DNA of 64,000 nucleotides from Spirochaetota bacterium (lineage in GTDB: Bacteria > Spirochaetota > UBA4802 > JAGODF01): the NCBI GenBank assembly GCA_029974015.1, contig JARKUF010000038.1:1-64000 (forward strand), read 5' to 3'. The notes below the pieces were generated by a model that was not told the origin of the DNA, did not search any database, and saw only the letters and a program-made list of their open reading frames with translations. The translations under genes and the position numbers were made by a program. Below are positions 46,997 to 56,031 of the stretch, piece by piece. How positions within the stretch are numbered: the first letter of the stretch is position 1; every line of letters starts with the position of its first letter.

Positions 46997-47097
46997 CGGA
47001 ACCGCAAGGGGCTACAGCCCCTTGTTCTGGTGCAAGATTGGTCCGGCGATTCGGCTGGCTCTCTTCACAGAGAGCAAGGGGCTGTAGCCCCTTGTGG
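46997..47097 (+). repeat. Direct repeat DR-2 with terminal palindromes
   Basis: A 101-bp second copy, nearly identical to DR-1 outside the insertion. Both ends are self-complementary (CAAGGGGCTACAGCCCCTTG and its inverse), so each end can fold alone and the two ends can pair. The ~90 bases between the copies are unrelated. It lies 70 bases downstream of the type IIG gene. Confidence 0.85.
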
Positions 47098-47168
47098 TAG
47101 ATGATGATTCTTGTGGCTGATGACGCACTTTGTGTTCGTATGAAACCCCTGCCGGCCGGTTCCGCATT

Positions 47169-50100
47169 TTAATCCCGCCCATCTCCCTCCACCACGGCTA
47201 TCTCCTCGTCGGTGAGGCCGTAGAGCTCGTAGACGAGCGCGTCTATGCGCGCGTCGGTGGACTCGATCTGGCGCTGGAGGGCCGTGCGCTGGTGCGGCTC
47301 GCGCGCGGCGGCGAGCTCGCGGTGCAGGGAGAGCATGCGCTCCACCAGGGCGACCATGCGGTCGTGGCGGTCGCGGTCGGCGGGGTCGTCGAAGTTGATG
47401 GGGCGGATGGGGAGTTGGGAAAGGTACATGGGCTTGTATTCAAAGTATCCACCCTGTTTAGTGGAGGAAATGTTGTGCATTACGTAATCGGGGACCTTGG
47501 AATTGAGAACTCCTAATAGGTACATGTCCTCTGTGGGAATAATAGTTGTTTTATCATTGGAATAATATGCATTGGTATCATATTGATATGAAGCTCTTTG
47601 TACGATCGCTGGAACAATAATTTTCGGCTTTTCAAATTCTATAAAATAATCAACCGTATCTTGAATTTCATACCATTGATAATTGCCCGGCTTTCGCCCT
47701 TTCCATTCCTTGCCGGAACATCCTTTTGGTTTAGGAATTAACCTGTCTTTATGTTTTGATAAATATCTCTCAATTGCGGGATAATTTTTAATGCTAATCC
47801 CCCGGCGTGTAAATATCAGAAAGCGATCAGCGGAAGGATGACCGTATCTTTTAATGTCTCTTCCCACCAGAAACGGTTTGATCACCTCCGCGCTCTTCGG
47901 GTCCTCTTCGACGAGCCTGCGGCGCGTTACCTCGTCGATGACGAAGGCTTTGTTATACCCTGTCTTGATTCCATAGTATATTTTACCTTCCACATACGTG
48001 CCCAGCGGAACTCCGGCGGCCTTGATCTTTTCCAGCAGGGCCTGCGAGCGCTCGTCGGCAAGCGACCAACCGGCGTCGTCGAGCGAATCGACCGCCACCG
48101 TGTGTGCGTGCTCGTCGACGTAGGCGGACAGGTCGGCGAAATCGAGTGTACCCACCCTGACCGCACGGAATTCGCGGGCGGGCTTTCGCATCCCGCGCAA
48201 TCGAATAATGCAGGGATAGGTGGTAGCCCGCTGGAAAACCGGGAGGTCGCCGAAATCCAAGATTTCAACGATGTTCCGCGCCTTCAGCCAGCGGCGGAGC
48301 GGTTCGCCGTAGTTGGCGCGCAGCCATTTGTTCGCGACGATGAACGAGAAATATCCGTCCTTGCGTGTGAGTTTAATCGCCTTTTCGATGAAGTATGCGT
48401 AAATGTCGGCCACTCCGTGGTACACCTCGTAGGTCCGCGCGAAGTAGTCCTTGAATTCCCTCAGCCCTTCTTGCCGTATATACGGCGGGTTCCCTATCAC
48501 CGCGTCGAAGCCGCCGCCTGCGCCGATAAAGGGAAACTCGCGTTCCCAGTCGAAGACGTTCACGCGGTAGCGCTCCTCGTCGTCCAGCAGGCTTAGCTGC
48601 GTGTCCTCGTAGAAGTCGGGGCCTATGAGCGAGTTTCCGCATTTGATGTTGGCGCCCAGGTCCGGAAGCGCCCGCTCGCGGAAAAGCGAGAGCTGGCTTG
48701 TGAGCGTCTGCTCCGACTCGTTTTCGAGAACCTTAAGCGCCAGCGAAAGCTTTGTGACCTCCACCGCCTGCGGGTCTATGTCGACGCCGTAGATGTGGTC
48801 CAGCAGAATCCGCCGCTTCTCCCGCGTGGTGAGCCGCCAGCCGCCTGGCGAGCGGTAAAGCACGGGCGATTTTCCTTTCGCGTGCTTTTCGGGATCGCCC
48901 TCCTCGTAGCGCTCGAGGTACCAGTCCAGAAGAAGCTGGTAGGCCACGATTAGAAACGAGCCAGAGCCGCAGGCCGGGTCGAGCACCCGCACCGGTGCGC
49001 CGCCGCGCGTTCCGCGCGCCTGGTCGATGGTTTTGCCATCGAGGAGCGCTCCGAGCGTGTGCTTCACGATATAGTCGACGATGTACGAGGGCGTATAGAA
49101 CACGCCGCCGGCCTTCTTTACCTCGGGCTTGTCCTCCACCTGCGCCCGGTGCCCGGCGGTAAGGCGGATCACCTTGCCCAGAAACTGCTCGTACACCTGT
49201 CCTAAGATTTCGGCCGGCAGCACCGAAAACTCGTAGGGGCTTTCGGGATAGTACAGGCTTTTAATGATGTCCCTAAGCGGAGGGCCGTCCACGGTGAGCG
49301 CGGGCGTAAGGAGGTCGGGTTCCTCGGACTGGCCCTTTTCGTTTTCGAAGTGGAAGATGCCGGAGTTGTAGCGCGCGTCGGCGCGGCGGAAGAGCTCGAC
49401 AAGGCGCGGATAGACACGGGGCCCGTTGGGAAGCTGCATGAGCTGTCCGTACGGCTCGATGCCGCGGTCCTCGCAGATACGAAGAAAGATGATGCGGTCT
49501 ATGGTGCGCTGCACGGCAAAATTGAGCTCGCGCGTGGAGAGCGAGGGATTGCGAAGCGCGATGTTCCGCGCGAGCGCCTCGCGCCAGGATTCTATTTCGC
49601 GCAGAAACGCCTCGTCCACGTCGGCCGTCCCTTTTTTCCGGTCCGGGGAGTCCGCGTAACGGTCGAACGAGCCTTTAAGCACCGCCTCGCGCGAGTAGAG
49701 CGCGTACAGATCGTCCCAGCGTTCGGCGTACTCGCGAAAGGTGATGTAAAGCACGCGCGCGGTGGCCGCGCTGTCGGTGTGAACGGGCTTGATCCGGGTG
49801 TCGTACACGGCGAACTCTTCGAAATCGGTGAGGATGCTCAAAGGGAGCCTGGCCGACCAGGCGTACCGGCGCAGTTGGTAAGCGGGGTGGATGTCGCCTT
49901 TTATGTCCACCGAGGGTTTTTTGGCCTCGAGAAAAAACTTGCGCGCGCCGCCCACCCGGAAACAGTAATCGGGCGCCTTGGTGGACTGGTCTATCTTGAT
50001 GGAGTCCTCGTGCACCACGTCCTTGTAGGCCTCGGCATAGCCCTGCCGGTTGTCAACGTCCCAGCCCAGCTCGGAAAAGAACGGGTCAATGAACTCGCGG

Positions 50101-50195
50101 CGCACCTGCGTTTCGTTGTACTGGCCCGATTTATACGCTTCGATGTTGCCCTCGAAACGCTCTACCAGCTCTATGACCCTGGAGGGGACGCTCAT
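47169..50195 (-). CDS. Type IIG restriction enzyme/N6-adenine DNA methyltransferase
   Basis: A single-chain restriction-modification enzyme of 1008 residues. The N-terminal PD-(D/E)XK-like nuclease has Asp 76 and the EAKK motif at about 90-93. A helical connector follows. The gamma-class methyltransferase has SAM motif DPACGSGSF near 406 and catalytic NPPY at 569-572 (GNPPYIRQEG). The C-terminal target-recognition domain lies at about 770-920. GAGGAG precedes the ATG at 50195. The recognition domain is encoded by DNA far richer in A/T than the rest of the gene. There is no separate specificity or methylase gene, consistent with type IIG. Confidence 0.9.
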   Translation of the reverse strand: MSVPSRVIELVERFEGNIEAYKSGQYNETQVRREFIDPFFSELGWDVDNRQGYAEAYKDVVHEDSIKIDQSTKAPDYCFRVGGARKFFLEAKKPSVDIKGDIHPAYQLRRYAWSARLPLSILTDFEEFAVYDTRIKPVHTDSAATARVLYITFREYAERWDDLYALYSREAVLKGSFDRYADSPDRKKGTADVDEAFLREIESWREALARNIALRNPSLSTRELNFAVQRTIDRIIFLRICEDRGIEPYGQLMQLPNGPRVYPRLVELFRRADARYNSGIFHFENEKGQSEEPDLLTPALTVDGPPLRDIIKSLYYPESPYEFSVLPAEILGQVYEQFLGKVIRLTAGHRAQVEDKPEVKKAGGVFYTPSYIVDYIVKHTLGALLDGKTIDQARGTRGGAPVRVLDPACGSGSFLIVAYQLLLDWYLERYEEGDPEKHAKGKSPVLYRSPGGWRLTTREKRRILLDHIYGVDIDPQAVEVTKLSLALKVLENESEQTLTSQLSLFRERALPDLGANIKCGNSLIGPDFYEDTQLSLLDDEERYRVNVFDWEREFPFIGAGGGFDAVIGNPPYIRQEGLREFKDYFARTYEVYHGVADIYAYFIEKAIKLTRKDGYFSFIVANKWLRANYGEPLRRWLKARNIVEILDFGDLPVFQRATTYPCIIRLRGMRKPAREFRAVRVGTLDFADLSAYVDEHAHTVAVDSLDDAGWSLADERSQALLEKIKAAGVPLGTYVEGKIYYGIKTGYNKAFVIDEVTRRRLVEEDPKSAEVIKPFLVGRDIKRYGHPSADRFLIFTRRGISIKNYPAIERYLSKHKDRLIPKPKGCSGKEWKGRKPGNYQWYEIQDTVDYFIEFEKPKIIVPAIVQRASYQYDTNAYYSNDKTTIIPTEDMYLLGVLNSKVPDYVMHNISSTKQGGYFEYKPMYLSQLPIRPINFDDPADRDRHDRMVALVERMLSLHRELAAAREPHQRTALQRQIESTDARIDALVYELYGLTDEEIAVVEGDGRD

Positions 50196-50464
50196 GTATT
50201 GGCTCCTCTTTCGTGTGTTCGCCGAAAATCCCCGGCGTTTTGCTGAAGGGCCCACATTATCAAAATGTGGCCGGTTCGCAAGGATTTTTCAGTGACGAAA
50301 GAACAGGCGCCCCCCTGAAGCCGGCAACCAATATCACCCCCAATAATTATGTTGACAGAAAGCGCCCCCATGAATAATGACACCCGGCATTTACACAACT
50401 GACGGTATACCTTTTTTCTCCCCGAAGCGCGTCCCGGCAGCATCTAATACAATATGGTCCAACA

Positions 50465-52105
50465 ATGAACAAACTTAAGTTTGAAGAACTGGAATTATCA
50501 CCCTCCATGAAGAAGGCCATCGCCGACATGGGGTTCGAGGAGGCCTCTCCCATACAGTCCGCGGCGATACCCCCGCTCCTTTCGGGGCGCGACATCATAG
50601 GGCAGGCGCAGACAGGGACCGGTAAGACCGCGGCCTTCGCCGTCCCCATGATAGAGAACCTCGACCGGAACCTGGCCGACCTGCAGGGGCTGGTGCTCTG
50701 CCCCACTCGCGAGCTCGTCATCCAGGTGACCGAGGAGTACCGCAAGCTCCTGAAATACATGTACGGCATCACGGTGGTCCCGGTGTACGGCGGGCAGGAG
50801 ATAGAACGCCAGCTTAAAGCCCTGCGGAAAAAACCGCTGGTGATAGTGGGCACCCCGGGCAGGCTCATGGACCACATGCGCCGCGGCTCCATCAATCTCA
50901 AGACCGTGCGCCAGGTGGTGCTCGACGAAGCGGACGAGATGCTCGATATGGGCTTCCGCGACGACATCGAGTTCATCCTCAAAGAAACCCCCTCGGAACG
51001 GCAGACGGCGATGTTCTCAGCGACCATGTCGGATGATATCCTCCGCCTGGTGAACGCCTATCTGCGCGAACCGCAGCGCATCGACGTGAGCGGCCACCGC
51101 GTGAACACCCCGAAGATCGACCAGGCGTATTTCGAGATACCGGAGAAGTCCAAGCCCGAGGCGCTCGCGCGCCTGCTCGACTTCCACAACATAAAGCTCG
51201 CCCTCGTCTTCTGCAACACGAAAAACCAGGTTGACACGCTGGTGGAGAAACTCAAAAACCGCGGCTATTTCGCCGATGGGCTCCACGGCGACATGGGCCA
51301 GAACCAGCGCGACAAAGTCATGGGCTCGTTCCGAAACGGGAGCGTGGACGTCCTGGTGGCCACCGACGTGGCGGGCCGCGGCATCGACGTGAACGACATC
51401 GAGGCGGTGTTCAACTACGACCTGCCCCGCGACGACGAGGACTATATCCACCGCATCGGCAGGACAGGCCGTATGGGCAAAACCGGTAAGTCGTTCACCT
51501 TCGTCTCCGGCAGGCAGATGTACGCGCTCCGGCGGATCGAGAAGATGAACGGCATCACTATCGCGCGGCAGAAGGTCCCGACGATAGGCGACCTGGACGA
51601 GACAAGGGTCAGGGCGCTCGCGGAATCGGTGCGCGGCATCGCGGAGAAGGGAACTCCTGGCCGCTACATGGAGATGGTGGAGTCGCTCATGGGCGATGAT
51701 CTCACCGCCATGGACATCGCCGCGGCGCTTTTGAAGATCAACTTTGACAGCCGCAAGGAGAGTTACGACGGGAAGGCAAACTTTGAAGCGCCCGCGGCCT
51801 TTCACGGAAAAAAGCCCGCGCACGGGAAACCTGGCTACGGCAAGAAACCGTACCGCGCAAAAGCGGCGAACGGGGAAAGACCGCGCCATGACGGACCGAA
51901 ACGAAACGGAAAACCCCACAGGGACACGCCGGACCGCGAACCCCCCCCCCGGGGAAAGGAAACCGTATCGCGACGCGAAACCGCGGGGGATGAAGCACCG
52001 GCATTCCGACGCGCCACGGGACAGGAAGCCCCGCCGCGAAGGCGGCCCTTTCGGCGAAGCGCCCTGGCCGGGGAACCGTCCTCACGGAGGGCCGCGCCCC
52101 TTTGA
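50465..52105 (+). CDS. DEAD-box RNA helicase (C-terminus altered by poly-C frameshift)
   Basis: An ATP-dependent RNA helicase. Two RecA domains fill residues 1-370, with AQTGTGKTAA, PTRELVIQ, DEAD in VLDEADEMLD, SAT in MFSATMS, and HRIGRTGRMG. Some 180 further residues include a basic, Lys/Arg/Gly-rich tail. As written the frame ends at 52105 in an atypical Pro/Arg/Glu tail. At 51941-51950 there is a run of ten C. With nine C the frame would continue to 52241 and end KFYEKKAARKRRG, a far more typical helicase tail, giving about 591 residues. The annotated end may thus be a sequencing error or a switchable state. Confidence 0.88.
   Translation: MNKLKFEELELSPSMKKAIADMGFEEASPIQSAAIPPLLSGRDIIGQAQTGTGKTAAFAVPMIENLDRNLADLQGLVLCPTRELVIQVTEEYRKLLKYMYGITVVPVYGGQEIERQLKALRKKPLVIVGTPGRLMDHMRRGSINLKTVRQVVLDEADEMLDMGFRDDIEFILKETPSERQTAMFSATMSDDILRLVNAYLREPQRIDVSGHRVNTPKIDQAYFEIPEKSKPEALARLLDFHNIKLALVFCNTKNQVDTLVEKLKNRGYFADGLHGDMGQNQRDKVMGSFRNGSVDVLVATDVAGRGIDVNDIEAVFNYDLPRDDEDYIHRIGRTGRMGKTGKSFTFVSGRQMYALRRIEKMNGITIARQKVPTIGDLDETRVRALAESVRGIAEKGTPGRYMEMVESLMGDDLTAMDIAAALLKINFDSRKESYDGKANFEAPAAFHGKKPAHGKPGYGKKPYRAKAANGERPRHDGPKRNGKPHRDTPDREPPPRGKETVSRRETAGDEAPAFRRATGQEAPPRRRPFRRSALAGEPSSRRAAPL
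51941..51950 (+). other. Poly-C tract (10 C) causing a reading-frame switch
   Basis: Ten C followed by GGGG, inside the helicase tail. Upstream the 50465 frame is clearly coding. Downstream the basic repetitive tail continues in the frame that ends at 52241. Removing one C joins them. Confidence 0.75.
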
Positions 52106-52362
52106 CGGCACGCCGAAACACGGCCGCGACAACCGTCCCCACGAAGGGAAGCCGAAGCGCCCCGGGAAGAGCGGCGTCTCACGCGCGGCCCTGGAGAACA
52201 AGTTCTACGAGAAGAAGGCGGCGAGGAAAAGAAGGGGGTGATGCCCTCCCAACATTGATCGGTTGATTTTCCGCTTGTCCCCGCCGGTAAACACCGCGCC
52301 CGGCTTCCTCGTTGCAGGCATGCAAAAACCTGCCCAAACCTGCCACCCGTTAAACCTCCGCA

Positions 52363-52494
52363 TGGAATGTCCCCGCGGAATATTCGTATTTCTTTCCCGA
52401 TTCCGGCGCCCATAATGCAGGCCGCGGCAGTGTCCTTATGGACATCGAGTCCGCACGCGTTTTCAATCAGTATTTCCATCCCTATACTTCTCAT
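52363..52494 (-). pseudogene. IS110-family transposase remnant (N-terminus only)
   Basis: The first ~44 codons (MRSIGMEILIENACGLDVHK, then DTAAACIMG) match the DEDD-type catalytic start of IS110/IS1111 transposases, including the Asp in GLDVHKD. After IRIFRGDIP the homology stops. The sequence changes into GGTGGCAGGTTT repeats like those at the left window edge. No other part of the element is seen. Confidence 0.8.
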
Positions 52495-52548
52495 GATTAT
52501 TGAAATGGATTGTACTTGACTTCCCGGATTGGGAAAAAATAACCTGTA

Positions 52549-52666
52549 GACAACTTCTAATAATCAGGTTTTTCCGCCCGCCTTAGGCGGGCGAAAAAAC
52601 CTGAGCCATGAGTATGCCGGTAGTTACAATTTATGGTAACTTTAAAAATTTAATTTTTGAGGTTCC
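52549..52666 (-). repeat. Palindromic intergenic element, full-length inverted copy
   Basis: A 118-bp copy in the opposite orientation to that at 16632. The GC palindrome GGTTTTTCCGCCCGCC TTAG GGCGGGCGAAAAAACC comes first, then GAGTATGCCGGTAGTTACAA and the A/T-rich hairpin ending TTGAGGTTCC. It lies between the IS110 remnant and the outer-membrane protein gene. Confidence 0.9.
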
Positions 52667-52757
52667 CAGATGTTAATAATTCAGGAACGGTTTGTTTGAT
52701 TGTCCGGTGCGGGCTTCGTCCGTGATGTACCACTCCACGCGTTTCAAGGAGATGACG

Positions 52758-54242
52758 ATGAAAAGATTATGCGGTATCCTGTTGCTCGTCGTGCTGTCGT
52801 TCACGGCGGGACTATCGGCCGAGGAGGGGGGAAGCGGCGCGGTGGTCCAGCCCGCCGATGGGCCCGGCCCCGTGGACTTCGGCATGGGCGGCGTTTTCGG
52901 CGCGGTCCAGATCAACGGCAAGAACTATCAGCAGATCGGCCTCCGGCCCGAGCTTAAGCTCTGGAAGCTCGGCATCGGCCTCGACGTGACCGTGCTCCTG
53001 GACGACGACGGCAAGGCGCGCAAGGAGGACTGGAACGACTGGCAGGACTATCTTGACAAGATGTACTATATACGCTGGGGCCAGAAGGGCGACCCGTTCT
53101 TCTTCCGCTACGGCGGCCTGGAGTGGACCACCCTGGGATTCGGCACGCTCATCTACGGCTACACCAACATGCTGGAGTATCCCACCTACAAGCGCCAGGG
53201 CCTGGACCTGGGCATAAACCTGGAGCACGCGGGGATGGAGCTGGTGATCAACGACTTCAAGGAGCTCTCGCGCGACCGGAGGGGCTTCATGGGCGGCGGT
53301 CGCGTTTTCGTGAAGCCGTTCTCCCGCCTCCAGATAGGCGCGGCGATAGCGGGTGACCTGAACGAGTACAACGGCCTGCGCGACACAGACGGCGACGGGT
53401 ACCCCGACGAGATCGACAAATATCCTGAAGACAGACATTACGTCACCGATATAGATTATTACCGCGGCAAGGGGGTGGCCGAATCAACAATAACTGAACT
53501 TAAGGGGCTGGGACTTCTTTCCCCTATTGAAAAGACCGACCTGCAGAGCATCAAGGAGATCAGGTCGCGGACCTGGTTCTGGTCCGCGGACGCCGGGCTG
53601 AGTGTCGCCGATTTCGAATTCCTGAAGGTGGACATCTACGCGCAGTTCGCCCAGAACATGCAGACCTACGGCTGGGGCTATGCCGCCCCGGGAATCAGCG
53701 TGAAGATCGGCGGCTTCGTCGAGCTTTACGCCGACTACCGCCAGCAATCCGACGAGTTCATCTTCAACTACTACAACGACACTTACGATCTTGAAAGGGC
53801 CAAGTACGTGGACGACGGCACTGGCATGCTCTCGATCATCACCAAGCGGCAGAAGCTCCAGAATGCGGTGGAGTCCAAAGGCTACATGGCCGGGATGAAG
53901 CTCAACCTGTTCAACATCGTCACGGGCCGGGCTGAGTACCAGGACATGCAGTGGGGCGACCTGAACGACAAGTCGCTCCGGGGGGAGCTCTCTTTGAACA
54001 AGGACATCATCCCCATGATCACCAAGGCCAAGGTCTACTACGTGCAGAACAACGTGGAGAAGCTGAGGTGGAGGACCGAGAGCACGGTGATGAGCGCGGT
54101 CCTCGGCGTGGGCCTCGCCCAGGGCGTGAGCGTCGATTTCAAGTACCTCGTCACCTTCGAGGACAAAAACGGCGACGGGGAGATCAGGGGCAACGAGGAG
54201 ACCATCACCAACGTGAGCGTGTCCACGAGCGCGCTCTTCTAG
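52758..54242 (+). CDS. Outer-membrane beta-barrel protein with calcium-binding-like loop
   Basis: A 494-residue exported protein. The signal peptide LCGILLLVVLSFTAGLSA is followed by mature sequence of alternating amphipathic strands (LGIGLDVTVLLDDDG, DKMYYIRWGQKGDPFFFRYG, VSVDFKYLVTFEDKNG), ending in Phe as many outer-membrane proteins do (STSALF). A loop near residue 215, DTDGDGYPDEIDKYPED, matches DxDGDGxxD calcium-binding repeats, and EDKNGDGE near the end is a second such motif. Function is unknown; porin or surface structure is plausible. AAGGAG lies six bases before the ATG at 52758. Confidence 0.75.
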   Translation: MKRLCGILLLVVLSFTAGLSAEEGGSGAVVQPADGPGPVDFGMGGVFGAVQINGKNYQQIGLRPELKLWKLGIGLDVTVLLDDDGKARKEDWNDWQDYLDKMYYIRWGQKGDPFFFRYGGLEWTTLGFGTLIYGYTNMLEYPTYKRQGLDLGINLEHAGMELVINDFKELSRDRRGFMGGGRVFVKPFSRLQIGAAIAGDLNEYNGLRDTDGDGYPDEIDKYPEDRHYVTDIDYYRGKGVAESTITELKGLGLLSPIEKTDLQSIKEIRSRTWFWSADAGLSVADFEFLKVDIYAQFAQNMQTYGWGYAAPGISVKIGGFVELYADYRQQSDEFIFNYYNDTYDLERAKYVDDGTGMLSIITKRQKLQNAVESKGYMAGMKLNLFNIVTGRAEYQDMQWGDLNDKSLRGELSLNKDIIPMITKAKVYYVQNNVEKLRWRTESTVMSAVLGVGLAQGVSVDFKYLVTFEDKNGDGEIRGNEETITNVSVSTSALF

Positions 54243-54422
54243 CGCCGGGTGGCTTGATAAAAAAGGGATGGGCGCGTCGCGCGGGGCGAGTTTGATGGAA
54301 TACCGCATACTCTACAGGTAGACCTTATCGCGACATGAAAAACTTGATTTTTTCGGGATTATGGTTTAGCCTGTTAATCGTTCGAAAAGTATTCTGGGAA
54401 AATTCCTTTTCGAGTAGCAGCC

Positions 54423-55805
54423 ATGGCCCGATTTTCACTCAACCTGATCAGAGAGACGCAGGCCGGCGTCCTGGCCAGCTACGAAGCTGAAATTGAGCGC
54501 CAGTCGCGCTTTATCGCCATCTTCGGCTCCATCGCCGCACTCCTCGGCATGCCGCTGTACATCCCCATCGACATGCGCCTCGTTCCGGGCGAGATGCTGA
54601 TCCCGGTGTTCAGGCTCGCCGTCTGCGCCATCGCACTCATCGTGCTCATACTTGGTTTTGTCCCTTACTTCAGGGGGCGTTCATCGCTTCTGGTGAAAGT
54701 CCTGGGCTATTCCGTCCTCAACGCCACGGCGATATGGACCGGACTCGCGAAGGGCGAGCCGACGTACATGGGCGGCTACTTCTTCGTGCTCATGCTGGCC
54801 TTGCTCTCGCCGCTCCCGCTTGCCTGGAACTACGGGATGCTGGCAAGCTCCCTGCTGACGTTCTTCGCGGTCGGCCTTTCTCTGGGGATGGATGTTACCA
54901 CGCTGCATTTCCGGTTCAGTATCATGGTCCTGCTGGTGGAACTGCTCGTGATATGCTTCTCCGCCTACCTCTTCGACTACCTCCGGAGGGACAATTACGC
55001 CAAGTCGAAGGCGCTCATCGCCGAGAAAAACGCGCTGGCCAGGAGAAATGAAGAGATAGAATTGGAGCTCAACCTCGCGAGGCTGATACAGGAGCGCCTC
55101 ATCCCGTCGTCATGTCCCATCCCGGGCGTTGCGTCGCTCTACAGACCGATGAACCTGGTGGGGGGTGATTTCTTCGATTACGTCCATTTCAGGGAGACGA
55201 ACGAGCTTGGCATCTTCCTCTCCGACGTGTCGGGACACGGCGTGCCGGCGGCGTTCATCACCTCAATGATCAAGAGCTTCATCCTCCAGGCGGGAGAGGT
55301 CCGAAGGGACCCGGCGCTACTGCTCGGACGTCTCAACGGCCATCTCTTCAACCAGACGAACGGCAATTTCATCACCGCCTTCTACGGGATCTTCAACTTC
55401 ACCACCGGCAGGCTCCTGTATTCGAACGCGGGGCATCATCCTCCCATCGTCCTGGGGCCGGGCGGAATGAGGGAGCTCGATGTGCCGCGTGGCGGCCTGC
55501 CGCTCGCGATACTTAGCGGGCGCGAGATGGAGGAGGCGGGCAGAAAGTTCGTAAACGCGGAAGCGGTCCTCCCACCCGCCACCAAACTGGTCTTCTACAC
55601 CGACGGCCTCACCGAGACGACCAGCGTGCACAGTCCCGGCGACGATTTTCGCTCGGCGCTGCTTGAGCGCACGATGGAAGAGCTGGAGCGCTCATCTTGC
55701 CGCGACTTCATCGACAGGATGTTCCACAGGCTCGTCGAGTTCCGCGGCAGCGACCGGTTCGAGGACGACATATGCCTCATCTGCATCGACATCGCGGGCG
55801 GGTGA
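54423..55805 (+). CDS. Membrane-bound SpoIIE-type PP2C phosphatase
   Basis: A 460-residue protein. The N-terminal ~185 residues contain six hydrophobic helices (FIAIFGSIAALLGMPLYIPI through IMVLLVELLVICFSAYLF). A short coiled coil of about 40 residues (ALIAEKNALARRNEEIELE) follows. The C-terminal PP2C/SpoIIE domain has LIQERLIPS, NLVGGDFFDYV (metal Asp), IFLSDVSGHGVPAAF, and FYTDGLTET with FEDDICLI near the end. It would dephosphorylate an anti-sigma antagonist or similar serine phosphoprotein in a partner-switch. No such partner lies nearby. Confidence 0.9.
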   Translation: MARFSLNLIRETQAGVLASYEAEIERQSRFIAIFGSIAALLGMPLYIPIDMRLVPGEMLIPVFRLAVCAIALIVLILGFVPYFRGRSSLLVKVLGYSVLNATAIWTGLAKGEPTYMGGYFFVLMLALLSPLPLAWNYGMLASSLLTFFAVGLSLGMDVTTLHFRFSIMVLLVELLVICFSAYLFDYLRRDNYAKSKALIAEKNALARRNEEIELELNLARLIQERLIPSSCPIPGVASLYRPMNLVGGDFFDYVHFRETNELGIFLSDVSGHGVPAAFITSMIKSFILQAGEVRRDPALLLGRLNGHLFNQTNGNFITAFYGIFNFTTGRLLYSNAGHHPPIVLGPGGMRELDVPRGGLPLAILSGREMEEAGRKFVNAEAVLPPATKLVFYTDGLTETTSVHSPGDDFRSALLERTMEELERSSCRDFIDRMFHRLVEFRGSDRFEDDICLICIDIAGG

Positions 55806-55872
55806 GGAGGAAGAACTGAAATAGGCTTCTGAAAACACAGGTAAAAAAGGAATGACAGCCAGAATTTATTAT

Positions 55873-55990
55873 GGCAACCTCTAAAATTAGGTTTTCCCGC
55901 CCGCCTTCGGCGGGCGGGAAAACCTAAGTCCTGAGTATGCCAGTAGTTACAACTTTTGGGAAACTCAAATATTTAATTTTTAGAGGTTCC
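55873..55990 (-). repeat. Palindromic intergenic element, full-length inverted copy
   Basis: A 118-bp copy with a perfect GC palindrome (AGGTTTTCCCGCCCGCC TTCG GGCGGGCGGGAAAACCT) and the linker GAGTATGCCAGTAGTTACAA. It ends with an A/T-rich hairpin finishing TTAGAGGTTCC. It lies 40 bases upstream of lemA. Confidence 0.92.
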
Positions 55991-56031
55991 CTTATCTCAA
56001 TAATTATTATTCAAAAATTCAGGGGGAAAAA

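Noticed and set aside
46790-47097. Repeats near the restriction gene as a CRISPR array
   Set aside because: Only two units of ~100 bp with a non-spacer-like gap, internal palindromes and no cas genes.
47169-50195. Type I restriction-modification system
   Set aside because: Nuclease, methylase and target-recognition parts are in one chain and no separate R or S gene is present.
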